Assembly: GCA_030849065.1 (NCBI GenBank)
Contig: JASAON010001381.1
Coordinates: forward strand, 1-18,937
Origin: Jaenimonas drosophilae
Lineage: Eukaryota > Euglenozoa > Kinetoplastea > Trypanosomatida > Trypanosomatidae
Direction of reading: 5' to 3'
Length of the DNA: 18,937 bases
The notes under the pieces are model-generated. The model saw only the letters and a list, made by a program, of their open reading frames with translations, ran no database searches and was not told where the DNA came from. This document shows positions 1 to 6,700 of this stretch, piece by piece. The stretch's first letter is position 1. Each line of letters begins with the position of its first letter. Both the position numbers and the translations under genes were made by a program.

Positions 1-41
1 ACAGCCGCGGCACAGAGGTACTGGCTAGACACACGACGCAT
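1..41 (-). CDS. Partial 5' end of a gene with a presequence-like N-terminus
   Basis: The reading frame opens with ATG at 41-39 on the minus strand and runs off the left edge after 13 full codons, reading MRRVSSQYLCAAA. The start has a good context (CCACC before ATG). It lies 35 nt downstream of a trans-splice acceptor candidate that follows a long CT tract. Arginines at positions 2 and 3, followed by Ser, Leu and Ala with no acidic residue, look like a short kinetoplastid mitochondrial targeting peptide. That is inference from 13 residues; the family cannot be named. It is the last visible gene of the leftward unit, downstream of RPA2. Confidence 0.6.
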   Translation of the reverse strand, partial: MRRVSSQYLCAAA

Positions 42-398
42 GGTGGAGAAGGTGATTAGATTGCGAGGAGGGGCTACTTGAGTTGTTGGTCGAACGTATG
101 TGTAAGTGAACGTACAAAAAGAGGAGAGAGAGAGAGCTTACCACACAGGCACAGAGTAGTCTGAATTGATACAGAATACGAATGAGACAGATATCAGGGG
201 AAAAGATGTAGGAATTGAGTCTTCCGCTGCAGTGCAACTGGGTGTAGATCTTAAGGACTACTTATTGTTGTCTATGTGTAGATTCACACAAGCTGGGCTA
301 GGAGAAGAGGAGTCTCAGAGACTTCCGTGCGAGGGGACAATCCAGCTTCATCGCTGCGTGTAATCTTCGCATCATCAGTCCCTTGGGAAAAAGTCTGA
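42..398 (-). other. Intergenic region: RPA2 3' UTR and leader of next gene
   Basis: This 357-base gap between two minus-strand genes holds the CT tract and acceptor near 74-137. The rest should be the RPA2 3' UTR. Short open frames on both strands here have no recognisable content; the hydrophobic minus-strand frame over 25-237 is largely translated pyrimidine tract. I see nothing else. Confidence 0.6.
74..137 (-). promoter_or_regulatory. Predicted trans-splice acceptor for the left-edge partial gene
   Basis: Read on the minus strand, 137-114 is a CT repeat running into a T run. The first AG after it is at 78-77 (CAAG), with a second at 75-74. The resulting leader of about 35 nt has no ATG before the start at 41. 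Inferred from the kinetoplastid rule of a pyrimidine tract followed by the first AG. Confidence 0.55.
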
Positions 399-1157
399 TC
401 AAACCTTAAACCGGTCATCGTGTGTCTGATATAGCTTTCCTTCTGTCATGAGCGTCCTCATTGCCAGACGAACATCACCAGGGCCAAAGTTGTACTGCTG
501 GGCGACGGACGTCAGTTCATCCATAGAAATGCCACGGCCTTCAGTGCTGTCTGTCTGCTTGATGTAACGAATGATGACATCGGTGAGAAGAATCTTTGAA
601 TCTCCTCCAGGGAGGACGTTCTGAAGTCCAACGGCTTTCGCTGAGTTCACTGCAGAGGCACCTCCCGCCGCTGCCGGTCGCTTGGTACCTTGGGTGAGAC
701 GCAGATGAGTCAGCACCGCATCAAGAACGTGGAAGTTGAGCTCATTGCTATCTGCCACAGCCACCACCGTTCCAGTGATAATCAATGATCCTTGCCAGAG
801 CTTCACGGTTCCAGAGGCACGGACATGGGTGTTCAGTGGAAGTGGCTGTGGTGCGGTATCTGCATCAGTCCACTGGCGAACAACAATTGACCCGGTGTTA
901 TCAGTGATATGATAGCCAACATGCTTGGCAGTAATGGCGCCACCAGCCATACCGTTGCCACTTTCAAAGCCGATGACGCGGCCCACCACTGTCGCCTGGG
1001 TAACCTCCCGCCCGTCAACCATCATCGCTCCCTCTCCCAAAGTCTGGGCATCGATGAGCTGCTTAATAGTGAGAGGACGGATGGGATGCATCCGCCGCTG
1101 AGGAGACTGGCCTGAGCTGCCAGCTGTGAAGTTGCTTGTACTAGTCTGGCTGAGCAT
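399..1157 (-). CDS. RPA2: Replication protein A 28/32 kDa subunit (RPA2)
   Basis: This 252-aa protein is the middle subunit of the RPA single-stranded DNA-binding heterotrimer, acting in the nucleus in replication, repair and recombination. The layout matches the family. Residues 1-25 form a Ser/Thr/Gln-rich flexible tail like the RPA2 phosphorylation tail. A single OB fold spans roughly 26-155, opening with RPLTIKQLIDA and including ITDNTGSIVVRQW. A linker rich in Ala and Gly follows, then a C-terminal winged helix at about 185-252 (RGISMDELTSV, with a final HDDRFKV). I chose ATG at 1157 because the frame can only be extended upstream through a TTG. M23 (MHPIRPLTI) would be an alternative start but would delete the tail. 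It sits between a coiled-coil gene upstream and a probable mitochondrial protein downstream. The length is normal. Confidence 0.93.
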   Translation of the reverse strand: MLSQTSTSNFTAGSSGQSPQRRMHPIRPLTIKQLIDAQTLGEGAMMVDGREVTQATVVGRVIGFESGNGMAGGAITAKHVGYHITDNTGSIVVRQWTDADTAPQPLPLNTHVRASGTVKLWQGSLIITGTVVAVADSNELNFHVLDAVLTHLRLTQGTKRPAAAGGASAVNSAKAVGLQNVLPGGDSKILLTDVIIRYIKQTDSTEGRGISMDELTSVAQQYNFGPGDVRLAMRTLMTEGKLYQTHDDRFKV

Positions 1158-1879
1158 TGTGTTCAACTGGTAGTAACGAATCTATATAATGTCTGATGTT
1201 GGTATAGGCAAATCAACCGGAAGAGACTCCGCGATATAGCTGTTGTGGTTACGGCGATGGAATTGAGCCGAATATTGTGCCGTCGACGTCTATGTTGAAT
1301 CCAATCTTTCGATTCTATGCGAATTGTAGAATTAGCAACAGAAGAAGAAGGCAGAAAGGGACAGCAATAACCATCAGCAGTTCCCACCAGTGCAGCCAAC
1401 ACACTTCGACAATAATCACTTTGCCATTTGTTTGAGGATGTCTTTGAATCAACATAGATGTGCCCCCCGGTGCATTCCACAAATCAAAAAATGGGACTTG
1501 CGATTCTTATGCTATATGTCAGTGTTCGTGGCATAAAACCACAGACGCCACGCAGCAATTTGTTGTAGAAATGGGGTGGGCACATCGACTTCAAGAACAA
1601 CTCCCAAAAAGTTCGCAGATGCATCAGCCGTCTGCTCTAGGAAACAAAAGAATCAAACGGAATCCGGTCCTTGAACAACAGCGCAATCGCTGCTGTACTG
1701 GGGGGATTGGGGGTGATTTACATCAAAGCCCAGCACAATCAGGCGACCTGCCCGACGCTGAGGTCGGAGCGAGCGGCACCACAGTCAAAGTTAGTCTTCA
1801 AACTGTTGATCAAGTCAACCACGGCGGATCCTCGGAAGAACGTCACACACGTCCAAAGAGGTAGAGACATCGAGAGGCA
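1158..1879 (-). other. Long intergenic region between coiled-coil gene and RPA2
   Basis: At 722 bases this is the longest gap in the window. It holds the RPA2 leader and acceptor on its left side and about 500 bases that would be the 3' UTR of the 445-aa gene. No minus-strand frame in it is convincing. The stretch 1641-1883 is open on the opposite strand and is described separately. Confidence 0.5.
1315..1362 (-). promoter_or_regulatory. Predicted trans-splice acceptor for RPA2
   Basis: On the minus strand a long pyrimidine tract (about 1362-1325, containing CCTTCTTCTTCTG) is followed by GCATAG with its AG at 1316-1315. The leader from 1314 to 1158 is 157 nt and contains no ATG, which supports both the acceptor and the chosen RPA2 start. 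A weaker site closer to the gene (CATCAG near 1187) is an alternative. Confidence 0.5.
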
Positions 1880-1883
1880 CTAA
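1641..1883 (+). other. Antisense open frame with a hydrophobic segment (doubtful)
   Basis: A plus-strand frame is open from just after a TAG at 1638-1640 to a TAA at 1881-1883, on the opposite strand to the surrounding unit. It has no ATG; the first alternative start is TTG at 1671. It encodes a short hydrophobic stretch (NSAIAAVLGGLGVIYIKAQ) followed by a basic, polar region. Codon composition looks balanced rather than random, and the frame follows CTCTAG, which resembles an acceptor. It could be a decayed gene fragment, for example the N-terminus of a membrane protein, or simply chance. I could not match it to a family. Confidence 0.15.
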
Positions 1884-3217
1884 ATTGCTGGGCATCGGTA
1901 CAGATACGGAAGACCCTGAACCCGATCCTTGGACTGCTGGAGTTCCCGCAATACCCGTCGAGGCTCTTCCTCCTTTGGCTCTACTGGAGTGGTGTTCGGC
2001 CCGACAACCACCACCTTCGGACCCTCGCCAGCCGGAACATTGCTAAGCGCCGTTGCGGCGGCGAGCTGCGCAGGTGCCATCCGCTCTAGTTCCGCATAGC
2101 GCCGCTCGTGATCACTAATTAGAGAAGCCTCCGTCACATCGAGATTGCCCTTCAAGGCGTGGTTCTGCAGAACACGGGCCAGGCTCTGTTTGCTGTACAG
2201 CTTCTGCATGGCAGGAGAAGAACCTAGAATACGCTCAGCAAGTGCGAGGGCGTCCTTGCTGATAGCCTGCTTCAGCACCTGACCGGAGGTGCTATCCCAG
2301 CCACGATCGTGAGAAGCAGCACCACCTGGCGCTGCGCGGCGAGCCTCGGCTGGTGGTCTGGCAGCGACCGCGATTCCATCTGGACGAGGACCCTCTGCTG
2401 CATTGCCCTGAGTGCTGCTCTCTGCATCATCTCCATCCTCAGATGCTGCACGAGCAATATCATCCTCTGTCCAGTGGTTCGCCTTGGCGATCTCCTGGAG
2501 TCGATCACGCATCACTCCGAGAGCCTCAGCAACCTCAAAGTCGCTGATGAACTTGTCATAGTCCAAGTTGTTTGCAAAGTCCAGCAAATCCCGATCGGCC
2601 GCAAACTCATCCTCCATCGCCTCGTCTTCTGTCATGGCCCACTTCGGCTTTCTCTTCCCTGCGGACTTCTTCTGCTTAAATGGTTCAAGTGCCTCCTTAG
2701 GATTGTACGGTGTGGGAAGCTTCACCGGCTCAGCCGGACCATATGCTGCCTCCTCCTCTGCTCGGCGTTGCTTCTCCGCGCGACGCTCTCGCTCCATCTT
2801 CTGCATGCGGGCCGCTCGCTGAGCTGCCTCAACCTGTTGATCAATTTCATCCTGCTTCATACGTTTGATTTGATTCGCAAAGGATCGGAGCCACATCTTG
2901 TGCTTTGTATGCACCTGTCGAGATTGGCTCTGGTGACTTTTCACAATCTCAGATCGCATTGCTACATGTCTGTCTCGAAGCGCGCGTGCCTCGTTCGAAG
3001 GTTGCAGGCCCACAGGATTTCCGGTCTTGCCGGCAGGGATGAACCCTTTGCCGTCCGCTCTACCAAAGCCTCGGCCATCTAGCCCACCCCCAAGACTCGC
3101 TGGAGGATCACAGAGCAAGATACCCTTGTAGTTTTCTAAGGATACGTTGGCGGTGTAGGCCGCCTTATTGTACATAGCCGGAGGCTGGCTGACTATAACA
3201 TCCTTGTAGCTCTCCAT
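1880..3217 (-). CDS. Coiled-coil protein of unknown function, possibly axonemal
   Basis: This 445-aa protein starts at ATG 3217-3215 and ends with TAG. Two short similar units sit near the N-terminus (ESYKDVIVSQPP at 2-13 and ENYKGILLCDPP at 28-39), followed by a Gly-rich loop. A highly charged helix over about 115-158, rich in Arg, Lys and Glu, is a likely coiled coil. The most conserved-looking part is 190-233: KPKWAMTEDE, then LLDFANNLDYDKFISDFEV. After about 260 the sequence is Ala/Pro/Glu-rich and probably disordered, with another helical stretch near 310-390. The LDFANNLDYDKF block reminds me of proteins restricted to ciliated eukaryotes, but I cannot name the family, so a flagellar role is inference. 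It lies directly downstream of the SPEF2-like gene. The gene itself is well supported by length and composition. Confidence 0.85.
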   Translation of the reverse strand: MESYKDVIVSQPPAMYNKAAYTANVSLENYKGILLCDPPASLGGGLDGRGFGRADGKGFIPAGKTGNPVGLQPSNEARALRDRHVAMRSEIVKSHQSQSRQVHTKHKMWLRSFANQIKRMKQDEIDQQVEAAQRAARMQKMERERRAEKQRRAEEEAAYGPAEPVKLPTPYNPKEALEPFKQKKSAGKRKPKWAMTEDEAMEDEFAADRDLLDFANNLDYDKFISDFEVAEALGVMRDRLQEIAKANHWTEDDIARAASEDGDDAESSTQGNAAEGPRPDGIAVAARPPAEARRAAPGGAASHDRGWDSTSGQVLKQAISKDALALAERILGSSPAMQKLYSKQSLARVLQNHALKGNLDVTEASLISDHERRYAELERMAPAQLAAATALSNVPAGEGPKVVVVGPNTTPVEPKEEEPRRVLRELQQSKDRVQGLPYLYRCPAI

Positions 3218-3706
3218 TCTTTTCTTCGTGGAAAAGAGTGCCTTCTTTACTGTCGCTTGCGCGTGGTTAGTTCAGTAAGCTTTGATCAGACAGTTGGCGA
3301 AGAGCCTCCACTGCCCCAGTCAAGAGCGATGGGCACGGATAAGCTAGAATCACACGAAGAACGTGAGGGACTCAGGGCAAGGAAGTTAATCCTACAGCCA
3401 GATAAACCACGAAAAACTGAAAAATACAAGACGAAGACAAAAAGGGAGTGGAAGATGCATGATGAGGTGGAAACACTTTGAAGGAACTCATCGCACTCAG
3501 CAACCCAATATTTGATTTTGCCACACTGCTTGTTGATGAAACTTCTTTGGAACAGAAATCACTTTCACCCACTCTTCTACATCTACCGCGTACCTGACTG
3601 GGGCGGCGGGACGGCTAGACGCCAAATATTACATACATTTCCGTAAGGAAGGAAGCATTGCAGAGAATAGCGAGACAAAATCCGATCCATTGCTACCGCC
3701 ATGCCT
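3218..3706 (-). other. Intergenic region between SPEF2-like and coiled-coil genes
   Basis: These 489 bases hold the 3' UTR of the 1902-aa gene (right part), then the pyrimidine tract and acceptor near 3417-3456, then the AUG-free leader of the 445-aa gene. Small open frames on both strands have no recognisable content. Confidence 0.6.
3417..3456 (-). promoter_or_regulatory. Predicted trans-splice acceptor for the 445-aa coiled-coil gene
   Basis: The minus strand reads CACTCCCTTTTTGTC, more T-rich sequence, then TTTTTCAG with its AG at 3418-3417. The leader to 3217 is about 200 nt and free of ATG. A weaker, closer option is CTCTTTTCCACGAAG, ending 7 nt before the ATG. Confidence 0.5.
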
Positions 3707-6700
3707 TCAACCCTTGAATTGTGCATTGAGCAGCGTCTGCCCCCAGTGGGAAGACATAAGGAGTGGAAGACTGACGGAGTTGGCACCTTCTACTTGAAGA
3801 AGCAATTGAGTGTCCTCAGCCAGAGGAATCCCCTCTGAATCACCAGGTTTGGGCTGGACTAGTCGTCCTACTCCCTCGTTGATACCTTCGCCCTTTGACG
3901 CGAGTTGCGCAAAGTAGAAGGCAAACTCCTCCACCGATAGCTCTAAAGTGTCTGCTTCCATCGGTCCAACGCCATCTGGATCGCAGAAGACGCCTGGCCC
4001 ACTACTCTTTTCCTTCTCTTTGCAATAGCATAGAGCAGCAAGTCCGTGAAACATGCGCTCCACAGTTCCCTCGACCGAGCCGGAGAATCCAGCTAGGAGG
4101 TGCAGAACCAGAGGAAGGCCAGCGTACCGCTTGTTCTTCAGTCCATCCCGTGTCATGGAGAAATACGTGCTCACCACGCGAGTTGCGCAGCTCTGTGTGC
4201 ACTCATTTGGCAAAATAATACCAGCTTCAGTGAGTTCATGCCAACGTGCGGAGTCTCCGCGAGGGGTGAACTCCCACCACTGAATGTTGTTCCTCTTCCA
4301 CACAGCGCATGCAGTCACAGGTGAGATGAGAAGAACCATCTCTCCGGGGTCACGCTGACTTCGAACATACGATGGAAACGACGCCATCATGTGTCGAACC
4401 TCCTTCGTACAGGGCTCTGGAACAGACACATCCCGGTGGATTTCGCAGCACACATCTGAGCAGAAGCAGCAGCGGCGCATCACCAAATCGAGGCACCAGT
4501 TCTGCACGTTTAAGAACACCTTTGGCCCAGTGAACTTATCACCCGCAAATCGAACGGTAGCATGCAGCGCGAACAGACGACGGAGTTCATCCGGGGAAAG
4601 CAAGCTGGGGATATCCCACATGGGGCCTGAGGATCGGCATGGGGCGTGAAGCTGGAATTCAGTCCAGAAGCGCAGACGATGTGGACAGCACGGAACATCC
4701 ATACTGGGCCATGGTTCTCTAGGTTCGTGGCAAGGAAATCCAACACGTGCACTTAATTGTGCAAAGTCATCATCCATGAACATCCATAGAACGTTCAGCT
4801 GGAAGATGGATGCGCAGTACACAAACTCACTCTCCGTAATGAACTGGCGACCAAAGAGAGACATGGCGCTGAGGTAAATCTCCAGGCACCGCCACTCCCA
4901 CGGGTATCGCTTCCGAGGAGTCGTTCGCGTTTCGACAGGGGGCTCCTCCCACTCCAAGGTTGGTCGTGGTGGCGGATTGAAGAGCTCCGAGAGAGAGATG
5001 GGTCGCGTAGTGCTGGGATAGGGTCCAGTACCCGGTGGCGTTGCCAACGCAATGCGGTACATGCATTCAAGCCACTCTAAGCCGCCAATGTTTGCCTCGG
5101 AGAAGCACTGAACGATTTCACGGGTTAGCACAATTGCACGACAGAAGTTGGGGTTGATGAGTGGACACGAATGGGGGTCTTCAACGACAAACTGCGGCTG
5201 AAATATTGCCCGCATGCTGCTATCACCTGCACGGCGACGGGTAATAACATGTGGAAGTAGCGGACACATGTTGCTGCTATCCGATGCTTCGCCAGAGGAT
5301 TCTTCCGGAAGGAGAACAAACGTTCTTGACACGATACGGTCAATGAGCGAAGGCATCAGTTGATCCCAGTCCAGCAAAGCAACTAGGTTGAAGGGATCGT
5401 CTGTCGTCTCACGCGGTCCGTCCAGCACAATGTCAGGTACTTTTGTGGTGGAGTCCTGAGCTTGGGAGGCATTAGACTCAACCGCTAGAGACTGGGTCTG
5501 CACGCTCGTCTGCTGTGCATGAAACGAGCGAGCGTCTGAGTCCACTGCGCGGATGAAACTCATAACGGCGTCCTTTGCCTGCTCAATAATTGACCGACCA
5601 TACTCGTCGAATACACTCCAAAAGCGTTTCAACGATGAAACATCACCTTCTTCCTCTGCAAGTGTATCAAGAAGACTGCGTGCTTCGTCAGGAGATAGCC
5701 GACGCACCGAAGACAGGAACTTTTCCTTGATCTGGAAGAACTCTGACGGATGTGGAGCAACCGATAGTCGCAGCTCCGACGACGGCTCATCAGCGCCAGT
5801 AATCGTCAAGGCAGATATTGATCCGCATTCCTTCGTTTCTGGTGCGCCACCAACCAATCGCGAAGACGCCAGAGAGGCAGCATTTGGTGGGTGAAACGAC
5901 TTCTCGACTGTTTCAGTCGCGCCAGGAATGTGTGTCTCCCTTGAGCGAATGATTTCCCGGTTGTAGTAACCCTTTGCAACAAACTCACACAGCAGCGCCA
6001 ACGCGTCAGCCAAGGAGTTCAAACCGAGGTCAACCGCACAGCGAAGCATCGCCGCCCCACGATCATGAATCGTCTTGTTAGCATTTGCACACAAGGTTTC
6101 CAAGTACTCCTTCGTCTCCTCATAATTCTGATCGATGGAGGTGTAGTGCATGGTGCTGGTGAAATCGGGGGAGGCTCCACGCTTGCTCCACAACTGCGGT
6201 GGAAAGGCATCCTGGGATAAGGTTGAATCCACCTGAAGCACGTATCCCATAAATGACCGCTGAAGCTCCAACTCACAACGAAGGGCCAATTCATGAGCCT
6301 CAGTAGATCCCTTAGTCGCACAGTCGTGGAAGACAGTTTGCAGCAACTTACTTGGGCCATTGGTAGAGTCTTCATGGGGTGATTTCAGTTCTGGGATTAG
6401 CCGCGAGCGGTACAGGTTGTGGGTCGAGATCAGCTCCATGCATACTTCTGCGGGAAGACGATAGTCTCCAAGACGCAATGGAGCGGGGAGCTGCTTCATG
6501 GTGAGCGACTCATTGGTGAAAACGCGGCGAGATGGAATTGCCCATTCTCCCATTCGGTGAACCAGGTAGTTCACCCACAATCCTCGCTGCAGCTCCGCCT
6601 TGCTAGTTAAGGAGGATGTGAGCGACTGGGAAACAAACCGAAGTGTGTTCGCCCCTGTCGCAGCCTCTTCCTGCATCTCTTTTGAAAATTGATCCAAAAC

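Noticed and set aside
1163..1480. 105-codon minus-strand frame upstream of RPA2
   Set aside because: Begins with GTG, crosses the RPA2 pyrimidine tract and acceptor, and has no protein-like composition; it is leader sequence.
2309..3082. Long open frame (257 codons) on the plus strand
   Set aside because: It is antisense to the 445-aa coiled-coil gene, Cys/Leu/Ser-rich with no protein-like order, and lies against the direction of the unit. It mirrors Glu/Lys/Arg codons of the real gene.
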